A stretch of DNA of 64,000 bases, from positions 2,628,501 through 2,692,500 of the forward strand of contig NC_018584.1 of the NCBI RefSeq assembly GCF_000307025.1. The letters run 5' to 3'. The DNA is from Listeria monocytogenes ATCC 19117 (GTDB lineage Bacteria > Bacillota > Bacilli > Lactobacillales > Listeriaceae). The notes beneath the pieces are model-generated. The model was not told the DNA's origin, ran no database searches, and saw only the letters and a program-made list of their open reading frames with translations. Each line of letters begins with the position of its first letter. Position 1 is the stretch's first letter. The translations under genes and the position numbers were made by a program. This document shows positions 29,311 through 37,504 of the stretch, piece after piece.

Positions 29311-30626
29311 TCCTTTAACGAATGCGCATGGATGAGGGCGATCATTCTCTCGGTGATTGCTTCTTCCACGTGTCCACTTTCGATAAAATCGAGCGGATAA
29401 TATAATTTAATATCGGTCCGGCGCTCTCGACCAATCGCCTCAACAACCGGAGACTCGGTCGATAACTCACGCAATTCCCCATTTCCCATCAATAGTTTAA
29501 TTGGGTCTTTGCCACTTCCCACTCCAGGAAGATAGTAATCATAAGGTAAATCGCTGGAAGAATCAATTACTAAATAATAAGACGGATCAATATCGGCCTT
29601 TTCAAGAAGTCCTTTTAGTTCTGCGTAAAGTTCTGCATCTTCTTTCGGATCGTAGTTAATGTATCGTAGCAATCTTCTATTCAAAAAGCGACTACATAAA
29701 TCACTCAAAATCGGATCTTCTTCCTCTTGCCAAATAGAAAAATAGTACATCAACACAATATCATCAAGCACAATATAATCTTTTAAACTCACTTCATTTA
29801 AAAAGAATGGTAGCACTTGAATAGGGGTAGCTTGAAATTCATATCCAGCACAATATAACTTTTTGGCACGCTCAAGGATTTTCCATAATAGCACTTCACC
29901 GCTACGACTAACTGGATGAAAATACACTTGTTGATACATTTGATAACGACTCATAATATAATCTTCTACCGCATGCATGCCAGAATATTTTACAATAACA
30001 CCATTGCCATCTGGGCTTGGGCGTAGAACTCGCAAAATCCGCTCTAAATCAAACTTTCCATAGCTCACTCCAGTATAATAGGCATCTCGCAGCAAATAAT
30101 CCATTCGGTCAGCATCAATCTGACTCGAAATCAACTTCACCAATGTTTGATTCGGATAATTTTTCTTAATAATAGCAGCAACTTTAAGCGGAAATTCTTC
30201 TCCTGCTCTCATCAATATTTTATTAACTTCCGTATCTCCAATAATTATCTCTTGCGTGTATGATTCATGGTCCGTTCCAAATACTTTTTCAAAAGCGTGA
30301 GAAAATGGTCCGTGACCTAAATCATGCAAAAGCGCTGCACACAATGCCACCATGCGCTCCTCTGGATCCAGTTGTGGTTCATTCGCAAATGTGACATCGA
30401 TTATTTGCCGAACAATTTCGTAAACGCCTAACGAATGATTAAAACGGCTATGTTCCGCCCCATGAAAAGTAAGTGAAGTTGTCCCCAATTGATGGATACG
30501 CCGCAAACGCTGAAACTCTTTTGTAGCAATCAAATCCCAAATTATCTTATCAGAAACATGTACATATCCATGAACCGGGTCTTTGAATACTTTCTCTTCC
30601 CTTAGTTTCTCTGTTAAATAACTCAT
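29304..30626 (-). CDS. HD-domain phosphohydrolase (YwfO/SAMHD1-like)
   Basis: 440 residues. Metal ligands visible: HSRFNHSLG near 59-67, HD at 101-102 in LLHDLGHGPFSH, and a later Asp in SSQIDADRMDYLLRD. This layout is that of dNTP triphosphohydrolases and YwfO-like enzymes; substrate not certain. Start set at ATG 30626 because the GGAGGAGG site lies just upstream; the longer frame would begin inside it. Fifteen bases upstream of stop-to-start spacing links it with lipL. Confidence 0.88.
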   Translation of the reverse strand: MSYLTEKLREEKVFKDPVHGYVHVSDKIIWDLIATKEFQRLRRIHQLGTTSLTFHGAEHSRFNHSLGVYEIVRQIIDVTFANEPQLDPEERMVALCAALLHDLGHGPFSHAFEKVFGTDHESYTQEIIIGDTEVNKILMRAGEEFPLKVAAIIKKNYPNQTLVKLISSQIDADRMDYLLRDAYYTGVSYGKFDLERILRVLRPSPDGNGVIVKYSGMHAVEDYIMSRYQMYQQVYFHPVSRSGEVLLWKILERAKKLYCAGYEFQATPIQVLPFFLNEVSLKDYIVLDDIVLMYYFSIWQEEEDPILSDLCSRFLNRRLLRYINYDPKEDAELYAELKGLLEKADIDPSYYLVIDSSSDLPYDYYLPGVGSGKDPIKLLMGNGELRELSTESPVVEAIGRERRTDIKLYYPLDFIESGHVEEAITERMIALIHAHSLKEK

Positions 30627-30640
30627 ACAACCTCCTCCTC

Positions 30641-31477
30641 TCAAGTAAGCACTTTATCATTTCGGGCAATTAAACGTTCATAATAGGCTGGGAAAAGATC
30701 TAACTCTTCAGACGTAAGCGTACCAGATACAAGCTCACCTGCGTAATGCCGCAAACTGTTGAAAAGGCGTACTAACGTTCCATTTAAACTTATATCATTT
30801 TTCATTAAGTCCGAAAGCGAACCCATAACATTCGGATTCACATCTGGAAAAGTATATTTTGTTTGCTTTGCTTTTCCGCTAATCGTATAGAAATCGCGGA
30901 TCAGTTCTGAGCGAGTAGTTTGATCCCCATCAATAGCTAAATAAATTTGGACCGCTACCCCTTTTGCCATTCTACGCTGAGAAATACCAGCGAATTTTTT
31001 CCCTTGAATACTAAGGTCGTAACTACCAGGACAATAAGAGTCTTCTATTTCTTTTGCTTCAATTACCTCATTACAATCTACGAACATGTCTTTGATAAGC
31101 GTAAACATCGTTTCATAACCACGCTCAATCGCAATTCCGCGTTCTGCATCTGGGAGCACCATAGACAAATTAAGTACCCCTGAATCAAGGACAACTGCTA
31201 AACCACCGGAATTTCTAACTACAACACGGTAGCCTTGTTCTTGTAAAAAGGCAATTCCTTTATCTATATCAGGCAACTTAGAATCTTGAATTCCAAGGGA
31301 AACTGTTTTTTCATGCACCCAGCCGCGAACAGTAGATGGCGCCATTCTTGCTCCGACCGAGCGACATAGCGTATCATCTGTCGCAAATGATTGAATGGCA
31401 TCGAAAGCCGGATTAATCGTTGTATTATCAATAAATCGCCACACATCTTGTTTTAGTAAGGTGTCTTCTATATTCAT
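30641..31477 (-). CDS. lipL: Octanoyl/lipoyl amidotransferase LipL
   Basis: 278 residues, biotin/lipoate ligase fold. Contains RNSGGLAVVLDSG near 88 and the active-site Cys149 in DSYCPGSYDLSI, matching the cysteine of B. subtilis LipL. It moves the octanoyl or lipoyl group from GcvH to other E2 proteins. Start at ATG 31477, with GGAGG eight bases upstream; the open frame runs 27 codons further without a site. An extended -10 (TGCTATAAT, 31509-31517) lies upstream. Confidence 0.9.
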   Translation of the reverse strand: MNIEDTLLKQDVWRFIDNTTINPAFDAIQSFATDDTLCRSVGARMAPSTVRGWVHEKTVSLGIQDSKLPDIDKGIAFLQEQGYRVVVRNSGGLAVVLDSGVLNLSMVLPDAERGIAIERGYETMFTLIKDMFVDCNEVIEAKEIEDSYCPGSYDLSIQGKKFAGISQRRMAKGVAVQIYLAIDGDQTTRSELIRDFYTISGKAKQTKYTFPDVNPNVMGSLSDLMKNDISLNGTLVRLFNSLRHYAGELVSGTLTSEELDLFPAYYERLIARNDKVLT

Positions 31478-31538
31478 CTCTATGTCCTCCATGATTTTCT
31501 TTTTGTTATTATAGCATACCGACAGCAAAATTAGATGC

Positions 31539-31560
31539 AAATGGCTTAAAATAGCCATTT
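31539..31560. repeat. Inverted repeat upstream of lipL
   Basis: AAATGGCT and AGCCATTT flank TAAAAT, about 25 bases upstream of the lipL -10. It could be an operator or the end hairpin of the 30-residue gene. Confidence 0.45.
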
Positions 31561-31586
31561 AATCATGAATAACAATTTTTGAGCGG

Positions 31587-31679
31587 TTATTTGACTTTTT
31601 TACGCTTAATGTTGAAAACTATGGCTGTAATGATTGATATAACAACTGATTTGAGAATTATATCTTTTTTCATTTTCAT
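31587..31679 (-). CDS. Very small membrane protein of 30 residues, unrecognised
   Basis: Reads MKMKKDIILKSVVISIITAIVFNIKRKKVK: one hydrophobic helix (about 7-22) with Lys-rich ends, typical of bacterial single-pass small proteins. GAGGAGG is ten bases upstream. A TGTTATAAT extended -10 (31699-31707) lies so close that the transcript would begin at the ribosome-binding site, leaving a minimal leader. No match recognised; expression is unproven. Confidence 0.5.
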   Translation of the reverse strand: MKMKKDIILKSVVISIITAIVFNIKRKKVK

Positions 31680-31718
31680 CGCCTCATTTCCTCCTCTTAT
31701 TATAACAAACTTACCATA

Positions 31719-31753
31719 CAAAAAAACCTAACTTCTGTAAAAGAAATTAGGTT
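31719..31753 (-). terminator. Terminator after the two small envelope-protein genes
   Basis: AACCTAATTTC pairs with GAAGTTAGGTT on the minus strand (loop TTTTACA), followed by six U. A second, weaker hairpin lies at 31764-31783. Confidence 0.8.
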
Positions 31754-31794
31754 CAATATATCTAAAAGCCTAGGGAGCTTTTTTAGCAAATGTA

Positions 31795-31995
31795 TTACCA
31801 GTTGTAGCGGTCTTCATTGTCGCGGCTCGAGCGTTTTGGAGAATTACCCCACATACGATAAAGCAGATATCCAATACCACCTAGTATAAGTACTGGGAAT
31901 AAGAAGTGAAGCGTGATTCCAACGATATCAAGTACGATATTAAGTGCGATAAATCCTAAAATAACTGTAAAAAATATTTTCCAAAAACTATTCAT
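31795..31995 (-). CDS. Small membrane protein (66 residues)
   Basis: Start at ATG 31995 (MNSFWKIFFTVILG), with GAGG nine bases upstream; the open frame extends 16 codons further into the upstream gene. Two hydrophobic segments (about 5-25 and 28-47) then a polar, charged tail ending NEDRYNW. Unknown function. It directly follows the YxeA-like gene, with which it probably shares a transcript. Confidence 0.75.
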   Translation of the reverse strand: MNSFWKIFFTVILGFIALNIVLDIVGITLHFLFPVLILGGIGYLLYRMWGNSPKRSSRDNEDRYNW

Positions 31996-32017
31996 GATTT
32001 TTTCCTCTTTTCTAATT

Positions 32018-32341
32018 TTATTTACTACTTGCAAGTGGAACACTGTTTATTTCCTTGGCTTGGACGAGTAATTCATTGTCTTGAACGACGATTTTGTACT
32101 GTTTATTCTTTTTAAGTTGTGTTGTTGACATGAAGTTAACTTTGTGACTGTTTCCTTGATTATCTAAACACGATTCCCGGAATGAGTACCCTTTAAATTT
32201 TGACTTGGTAACTTCTTTTCCATCGTTTTTGATTGTAACGTAATATGTATTTGCTGCCGATCCAATTGGTGCTGAAAATTCAATTACAACCATTGTTAAT
32301 ACAAAAATTGCAGCCAGTAAACCGAAAAGTCCCTTTTTCAT
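32018..32341 (-). CDS. YxeA-family (DUF1093) secreted protein
   Basis: 107 residues: signal sequence (about 1-29), then a small beta-rich domain with YYVTIKNDGK, YSFRESCLDNQGN and a closing VQAKEI segment, matching YxeA-like proteins of Gram-positives, whose function is unknown. A lone Cys near residue 58 is outside a lipobox. AAGGACGG upstream of the ATG. TATAAT is about 35 bases upstream. Confidence 0.75.
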   Translation of the reverse strand: MKKGLFGLLAAIFVLTMVVIEFSAPIGSAANTYYVTIKNDGKEVTKSKFKGYSFRESCLDNQGNSHKVNFMSTTQLKKNKQYKIVVQDNELLVQAKEINSVPLASSK

Positions 32342-32454
32342 TGTTTTTACCGTCCTTTTTTGTTGATAGGTTTATTATAGAGGAGATCAAAAAAAGGAAC
32401 GAACGGCTCTAGGCTGAAAATTGGTACATCCTAAGTCTTATTTTCTTTCGGGTA

Positions 32455-32488
32455 TAAAAATAGAGCCTAGTTTGGTTAACTAGACTCT
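32455..32488 (-). terminator. Terminator of the peptide-binding lipoprotein gene
   Basis: AGAGTCTAGTT pairs with AAACTAGGCTCT across a four-base loop; U-rich tail. Seven bases after the stop. Confidence 0.85.
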
Positions 32489-32494
32489 TTTAAA

Positions 32495-34156
32495 TTAATT
32501 TTTTTCAATCCATTTGTAGTTTTCTGAACCGATTGGATACGTGGTGTAGTTTTTCAGGTTGCTTTTTTGCAAGTACGCGCGGCCACCTTGGTATAGCGGG
32601 ATAAGCACGGCGTTATCTTTAAGTAAAATTTGTTCTGCTTCTAGTAGTGCTTGCCATCTTTTTTCTGGGTCTGCCGAAAGTTTACCCTTGGCTCCTAGGA
32701 CTAATTCATCGTATTTAGCATCCGAGAAGCCTGTGTGGTTCCCCGGGCTGTTTGTTAAGAATAGGTTGAGGTATGTGAGCGGATCTTGATAATCGCCACC
32801 CCATCCACCTAGTAACAGTTCAAAATCTTGTGTCACATCTGCTTGGAAACTCGCTTGGTTTGTGACATTTTTTAATTTGATTGTTAGTCCAGGCAGATTT
32901 TCTTCTAATTGATTTTGGATAAATTCTGTTTGTTTGCGTTGCAAGGACGTGTCGCCACTTGTTAACGTAAGTGTTAATTCGGTTTTCCCGATTTCTTTCA
33001 AGCCTTGCTTCCATGCGTTTGTAGCTTCTTGTTGGTCAAACTTGAGTAAGTCGCCGTTTTGTTTACGGAAATCCTCTTTTGTCTCTGGGTCAAACATGAT
33101 ATCACCGGGAACATCCCCGTTTAATGCTTTAGATCCATTTGCAAGTAGTGTATTGACCATGCCAGTCTTATCGATAGCCATCGCTAAACCGCGACGTAAG
33201 TTTAAGTTAGCTAAATCCGTTTTCACGCCATCTTTGCCTTGGTTCATTTTCATATAAACAGAGCGTCCAGTTGCTTCTTTATGGAAGTTTTTATCATCTT
33301 TGTATTGTTTAACAAATTCACCATCAAGCTCTACGCGGTCCAATTTATTTGTATTGTATAAGTTTAAAGCCGCATTAGTATCTTTTACAACAGTTACATG
33401 GATTTTTTTAGTTGGAACGTTCTTTTTATCCCAGTAAGTAGGATTTTTAACGTAATCCCATGTCATATTTGTTCCATTCCAATTTTCTAATTTATACGGG
33501 CCGTTGGAAATCAATGTGTCGCTTTTAGTCCCATAACGGTCACCTTGTTTTTCTACAAACGCTTGGTTTTGTGGGAAGAACGTGCCCGTCGTTAGGAGTT
33601 CTTTGAATATTGGCACCGGGTTTTCTAGTTCGATTTGTAGTGTTTTGTCGTCTAACGCTTTGATTCCAAGTTCATCCGGTGACATTTCACCTTTTAAAAT
33701 TTGGGTAGCATTTTTGACGATTTCCTCCATTTGCGGTCCGTATGCAGCGGCTGTTTTTGGATCCACCACTTTTTTCCAAGCGTATTCAAAATCATGCGCC
33801 GTCACTGGGTCGCCATTGGACCAATTAGCATCTTCGCGAATTTTAAAAATAAGTGTTTTCCCGCCATCTTTTTCTTCAGGTTCACTGGCAGCTAGAGCGA
33901 GTGCCGGTTTCCCGTTTTTATCTAATCGATATAATCCTTCAAAAATTTGATTGATTACTCGGAAACTTACGCTATTGTCTGCGAGTGTTGGACTTGCATT
34001 CGGAATTCCACTCGTTTCCATGATGTTAACCACTTTGGATTTCTTGTCGGATGTTACTTTTTCATTTTCCCCTTTATTGCCAGACTGACATGCTGTAAGT
34101 GCTAGTAAACATAATAAACTGAGTGCCACTACCATTTTTCTGGCTGTTTTATGCAA
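32495..34156 (-). CDS. Oligopeptide ABC transporter substrate-binding lipoprotein
   Basis: 553 residues. Lipoprotein signal with lipobox LTAC (Cys at about 23), then the SBP_bac_5 fold (OppA/DppE type; NGDPVTAHDFEYAWKKV and YGTKSDTLISNGPYKL). No permease or ATPase gene is adjacent, so it probably serves a transporter elsewhere. TTG start with GGAGGAG seven bases upstream. The leader has a terminator-like hairpin and a CcpA-like site. Confidence 0.9.
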   Translation of the reverse strand: MHKTARKMVVALSLLCLLALTACQSGNKGENEKVTSDKKSKVVNIMETSGIPNASPTLADNSVSFRVINQIFEGLYRLDKNGKPALALAASEPEEKDGGKTLIFKIREDANWSNGDPVTAHDFEYAWKKVVDPKTAAAYGPQMEEIVKNATQILKGEMSPDELGIKALDDKTLQIELENPVPIFKELLTTGTFFPQNQAFVEKQGDRYGTKSDTLISNGPYKLENWNGTNMTWDYVKNPTYWDKKNVPTKKIHVTVVKDTNAALNLYNTNKLDRVELDGEFVKQYKDDKNFHKEATGRSVYMKMNQGKDGVKTDLANLNLRRGLAMAIDKTGMVNTLLANGSKALNGDVPGDIMFDPETKEDFRKQNGDLLKFDQQEATNAWKQGLKEIGKTELTLTLTSGDTSLQRKQTEFIQNQLEENLPGLTIKLKNVTNQASFQADVTQDFELLLGGWGGDYQDPLTYLNLFLTNSPGNHTGFSDAKYDELVLGAKGKLSADPEKRWQALLEAEQILLKDNAVLIPLYQGGRAYLQKSNLKNYTTYPIGSENYKWIEKN

Positions 34157-34173
34157 TATTTCTCCTCCTCTTT

Positions 34174-34187
34174 TGTAAGCGCTTTTT
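34174..34187. promoter_or_regulatory. Candidate cre (CcpA) site
   Basis: TGTAAGCGCTTTTT matches the consensus TGWAARCGYTWNCW at 13 of 14 positions. It lies in the leader just upstream of the ribosome-binding site of the peptide-binding protein gene. Confidence 0.55.
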
Positions 34188-34191
34188 GATT

Positions 34192-34240
34192 ACGCAAAAA
34201 AATGACGGACTTCCTGCCAAATTCGCGCAGAACTTCCGCC
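34192..34240 (-). terminator. Terminator-like hairpin in the leader of the peptide-binding protein gene
   Basis: Fourteen-column stem (12 paired including G-U) with a two-base internal loop, then a seven-U run. It could end transcripts from the DUF1648 gene upstream, or act as an attenuator for the promoter at 34244-34273. Confidence 0.7.
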
Positions 34241-34243
34241 ACC

Positions 34244-34273
34244 ATTATAAACCGAAACTGTATCAATTGTAAA
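34244..34273 (-). promoter_or_regulatory. Promoter of the peptide-binding protein gene
   Basis: TTTACA, 18-base spacer, TATAAT. The predicted start point falls at the first bases of the hairpin arm at 34240. Confidence 0.6.
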
Positions 34274-34290
34274 TAAAAACTGTTATATTT

Positions 34291-34905
34291 TTATTTCTTA
34301 TTAAGGTAAACTCCTGACCCAACAACAATAACACACATCGTCATCAACATTGCTAGCATTAAGTAACTGGGATCATTGCGCATAAACAAAGCAAGAATAA
34401 AACAGATTGTACCAGCTATATTAAGTGTAACAGTTGTGATTTTTCTAAGTAGGTTTCTTGACCATGCATCGATCTTTTTAAAACCAATCATCGTTAAAAA
34501 TTTAAAGAGTTTTTTCGAGTATTGAATGTAGGCCGCAACAACGAACATGAATGCTCCTGCTGTGACTAGAGAAAATCTACCAGTCGGGATATCGTAACCT
34601 AGCGCGTATACAATAATACTCATTTGAATGATTGTTAACAGCACTAACAACAGTCTAAAACAATATTCAAATTCCAACAAACTCTCTTGATTCACTTTTT
34701 CTTTTCCGTAATATTCCGTTCCCGTAAACATAATCATTAAAAAAGGAATCAGAATTAAGCCAAGCCACTTTTGCATAAACATATCTGGGGAGAAGTCCGT
34801 ACCGAAATGCACCGCCACTTCAGAAGGTAGTAGCGGATATAACACAGCAGAAATTCCTACTGTGAAAAGAATTATCATACTAGGAAATATACCAACTTTC
34901 CTCAT
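34291..34905 (-). CDS. DUF1648 (SdpI-like) membrane protein
   Basis: 204 residues, about six membrane helices. The N-terminal LLPSEVAVHFGTDFSPD segment is the DUF1648 signature found in SdpI immunity proteins and relatives. Start at ATG 34905 with GAGGTGAGGGG upstream; the longer frame reaches back into the preceding gene. Function unknown; last of a four-gene run. Confidence 0.8.
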   Translation of the reverse strand: MRKVGIFPSMIILFTVGISAVLYPLLPSEVAVHFGTDFSPDMFMQKWLGLILIPFLMIMFTGTEYYGKEKVNQESLLEFEYCFRLLLVLLTIIQMSIIVYALGYDIPTGRFSLVTAGAFMFVVAAYIQYSKKLFKFLTMIGFKKIDAWSRNLLRKITTVTLNIAGTICFILALFMRNDPSYLMLAMLMTMCVIVVGSGVYLNKK

Positions 34906-34928
34906 TCCCCTCACCTCTTCCAATATAA

Positions 34929-35561
34929 TTACTGGCAATAGGCGACAAGTTCCTCCCTTGTTTCGATAAGTTGCACTTTCTCGGTATTTGCTAATTGCTC
35001 TTTCGTTTCATCAAAACCTTGTTCAGATAATGCACGTGTCGCTGGTAAATAAACTAATACAGAAAAGCCTGCCCTACTTAACTGTATAACCGTAGTTTTC
35101 ACACAAAAATCAAAAGCTAAACCTCCAACAAGAACTAAATCGACTTTTTGTTCCCGTAAATATTCTAGAACACCTGTTGAAAGCTGTTCAACAATATCGT
35201 GGTAACAAGCGCCGTACGGATGAATATCCGGCTCCATACCTTTCCAAATAAAGTAATCATAATCAGTCACAACTGGTAAACCATCTAATAATTCAAAACC
35301 TTTTGTACCTGGTTCACAGTGCCTTACCCAAGTACGGTCTGCATTTGGATATTCGAGTTCAGCCAGCATTTCGTCTTTGGAATCCACTACCCATACGGCA
35401 TTTTGCGGATGGGCGTCCTTACTACCAATTCGAAGAGAAGCAAGACTTGCCATAAAATTAAGTTCTGGCACAATTTTGTCTCCGCCCGAAACCGGTAATT
35501 CATCGGGACAAAGCGGCGTAAAACCTTTTTGTGCATCAATATCAAAAGCAGCAATTTTCAT
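34929..35561 (-). CDS. Isochorismatase-like hydrolase, probable nicotinamidase
   Basis: 210 residues. The catalytic triad of the family is visible: Asp10 in AFDIDAQKGF, Lys in the FIWKGMEPD segment near 112 and Cys in GGLAFDFCVKTT near 153. The metal site DAHPQ near 50 points to nicotinamidase rather than isochorismatase. Hydrolyses nicotinamide to nicotinate in NAD salvage. ATG follows the TAA of the upstream gene without a gap. Confidence 0.87.
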   Translation of the reverse strand: MKIAAFDIDAQKGFTPLCPDELPVSGGDKIVPELNFMASLASLRIGSKDAHPQNAVWVVDSKDEMLAELEYPNADRTWVRHCEPGTKGFELLDGLPVVTDYDYFIWKGMEPDIHPYGACYHDIVEQLSTGVLEYLREQKVDLVLVGGLAFDFCVKTTVIQLSRAGFSVLVYLPATRALSEQGFDETKEQLANTEKVQLIETREELVAYCQ

Positions 35562-36086
35562 TTAATTTTCCTCCAAGTTTTTATACGTTAGTTGGGCAAA
35601 CTGGCCGAAACGAGTTACTTCTTCTAGCTCTAGCGCGTGCTCTCTATCTTCTTCAAAGAGTGGAATTCCTTTTCCTAAAATAATGGGCGCAATCGTTATC
35701 ACAAACCGATCTATCGCCTTCTCTTTTAAAAATTGTTGCACTAATTTTGCGCCACCTACAAGCCAGATTTTTTCACCATCAATGTTATTCAGCCATGTAT
35801 CAACAGTCCCAGCTACAAAGTCGGCATACTCATCTTTTGTCCCAGCTTTCGTGTTGGAAAAAACGTAGACATCTTTTTTACTGTAAGGGAATGTGTCAGT
35901 AAGCGAGAAAATTTGTTGATACGTCGTCCGGCCCATTACAACTGTATCTACGTTGTCAAAGAAAGCTTCATAACCCGCATCCCCTTCACTATCAATAGAT
36001 TCTAACCATTCGACACTTCCGTTTTCATCTGCAATATAACCGTCCAAACTAACCGCGATATATAGCGCAACTTGTTTTTCACTCAT
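35562..36086 (-). CDS. RibD C-terminal/dihydrofolate-reductase-fold protein
   Basis: 174 residues. IAVSLDGYIAD at the N-terminus, VVMGRTTYQQI near 48 and WLVGGAKLVQQFL near 107 are typical of the YyaP/YwjB group, NAD(P)H-binding reductases of unknown substrate. It is not a true folA, lacking the usual DHFR motif spacing. Two bases from the oxidoreductase upstream and abutting the nicotinamidase; clearly one operon. Confidence 0.85.
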   Translation of the reverse strand: MSEKQVALYIAVSLDGYIADENGSVEWLESIDSEGDAGYEAFFDNVDTVVMGRTTYQQIFSLTDTFPYSKKDVYVFSNTKAGTKDEYADFVAGTVDTWLNNIDGEKIWLVGGAKLVQQFLKEKAIDRFVITIAPIILGKGIPLFEEDREHALELEEVTRFGQFAQLTYKNLEEN

Positions 36087-36088
36087 TA

Positions 36089-37087
36089 TTACTCAAATCC
36101 TTTCACTACTAATTTTCCAATCATTTTTCCGGATGAGATAATTTTGTGAGCTTCTTCTATTGTCGCCGCGTTCACGGGTGATAAAACTTGATTTAATGTC
36201 GTTGTTAATTCGCCCGCATCTAGCATATGAGCTGCTTCTGTTAAAATTTCATGCTGTCTGATTTTATCTGTTGTATCATATTTCGAACGAGTAAACATGA
36301 ATTCATAGCTGAAAGTAGCACTCTTGTCTTTTAAAAGAGTCATTTTCACTGGCTCTGCAAGTTCTACAATAGAGCAAATTTTCCCTTGTGGGCGAATCGC
36401 TTCTTGCATCTCATCCCAGTGAGCACTCGTGTTATGCAAACATAAAATAAAATCAACTCCCTGCTCAAATCCAAGTTCTTCCAGTTGTTCTGGGATGTTT
36501 TCTCGGTGGTTGATAACATAGTTCGCGCCGTGGCTCTTAGTCCATTCTACTGTTTCTGGGCGTGAGGCCGTGGCGATGACTTCAAGACCAGCATGTGCAG
36601 CTAGTTGGGTCGCAATAGAACCAACACCACCAGCGCCATTAATAATTAAAATTGATTTACCTTTATCATTTTCAGTAATAGTTAAACGATCAAACAATGC
36701 TTCCCAAGCTGTAATAGTTGTCAGTGGCATCGCAGCAGCTTCCTCTACGTTCAAGTTATGTGGTTTCAAACCAACTAACCGCTCATCAATTAAAGTGTAT
36801 TCTGCGTACGCTCCTTGCCTTGTGACGTCACCTGCGAAATAAACGTCTTGCCCGGTTTGAAATAATGCAACTTCACTCCCAGTATCTACTACTTCTCCAA
36901 CCGCATCCCAACCTAAAATCCGTACTTCATCTCCAGATAGCTTCGTTGCTTCACGTTGTTTAGTATCTACCGGATTGATGGAAATCGCTTTAATTCTAAC
37001 TAGTAAATCATGGTTTTCTGGTACTGGCTTGTCGATTTCTATATCCACAAAATCCGTTGACGCTCTCGTTAATCCTACAGCTTTCAT
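36089..37087 (-). CDS. Quinone/zinc-type medium-chain alcohol dehydrogenase
   Basis: 332 residues from ATG 37087 (MKAVGLTRAS), with GAGAGGTG seven bases upstream. NADPH-binding GAGGVGSIATQLAAHAG near 155. The catalytic-zinc ligands of classic alcohol dehydrogenases are missing, so it fits the zinc-independent quinone-oxidoreductase branch (zinc-binding ADH 1). First gene of a run with the reductase, nicotinamidase and DUF1648 genes; a redox/NAD stress role is a guess. Confidence 0.85.
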   Translation of the reverse strand: MKAVGLTRASTDFVDIEIDKPVPENHDLLVRIKAISINPVDTKQREATKLSGDEVRILGWDAVGEVVDTGSEVALFQTGQDVYFAGDVTRQGAYAEYTLIDERLVGLKPHNLNVEEAAAMPLTTITAWEALFDRLTITENDKGKSILIINGAGGVGSIATQLAAHAGLEVIATASRPETVEWTKSHGANYVINHRENIPEQLEELGFEQGVDFILCLHNTSAHWDEMQEAIRPQGKICSIVELAEPVKMTLLKDKSATFSYEFMFTRSKYDTTDKIRQHEILTEAAHMLDAGELTTTLNQVLSPVNAATIEEAHKIISSGKMIGKLVVKGFE

Positions 37088-37144
37088 TTGACAACACCTC
37101 TCGTTTCCTTTTCCCGAATTTCTTAAAATAATGCACATTTAGAT

Positions 37145-37178
37145 AAAAAAGCCTTCTCAAACTCACTGAGAAGGCTTT
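37145..37178 (-). terminator. Terminator of the zinc exporter operon
   Basis: Twelve-bp stem AAAGCCTTCTCA / TGAGAAGGCTTT with loop AACTCAC and six U. Just after the zinc-ribbon gene. Confidence 0.92.
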
Positions 37179-37183
37179 AAAAC

Positions 37184-37456
37184 TTATTTTTCGTCGAGCA
37201 ATTCGCTATCTTTGAATTTCATTTTTGCATGGCAGGCCGGGCATTTGATTTTCAACTTGCCACCGTGTGAATGAGTATGGTCGCTAGCTTCTTTTTTGGA
37301 AAGAAGCATTTTGCTAGCTTTTTTTAGTAGCGGTATAGCGATAATTACACCGATGATTGTGAACATTGCTAGAACCCCGATAAATACTAAGGTTACGGCA
37401 ACTACAGCGATAAAAGTTTTTTTCAAAAAATGTCCTAAATCAACTTGTTCTTCCAT
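37184..37456 (-). CDS. Small membrane protein with His-rich linker and zinc-ribbon-like tail
   Basis: 90 residues. Membrane segment about 14-46, then a linker with HTHSHGG, then KCPACHAKMKF near 72, a CxxC motif. It is 48 bases downstream of the CDF exporter gene with no terminator between, so it is probably co-transcribed. A role in zinc sensing or hand-off is suggested only by composition and position; no family recognised. Confidence 0.75.
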   Translation of the reverse strand: MEEQVDLGHFLKKTFIAVVAVTLVFIGVLAMFTIIGVIIAIPLLKKASKMLLSKKEASDHTHSHGGKLKIKCPACHAKMKFKDSELLDEK

Positions 37457-37504
37457 CTAAACCAACTCCTCTAATTGATACTTTAATCATATCATGAAGC
37501 GGCA

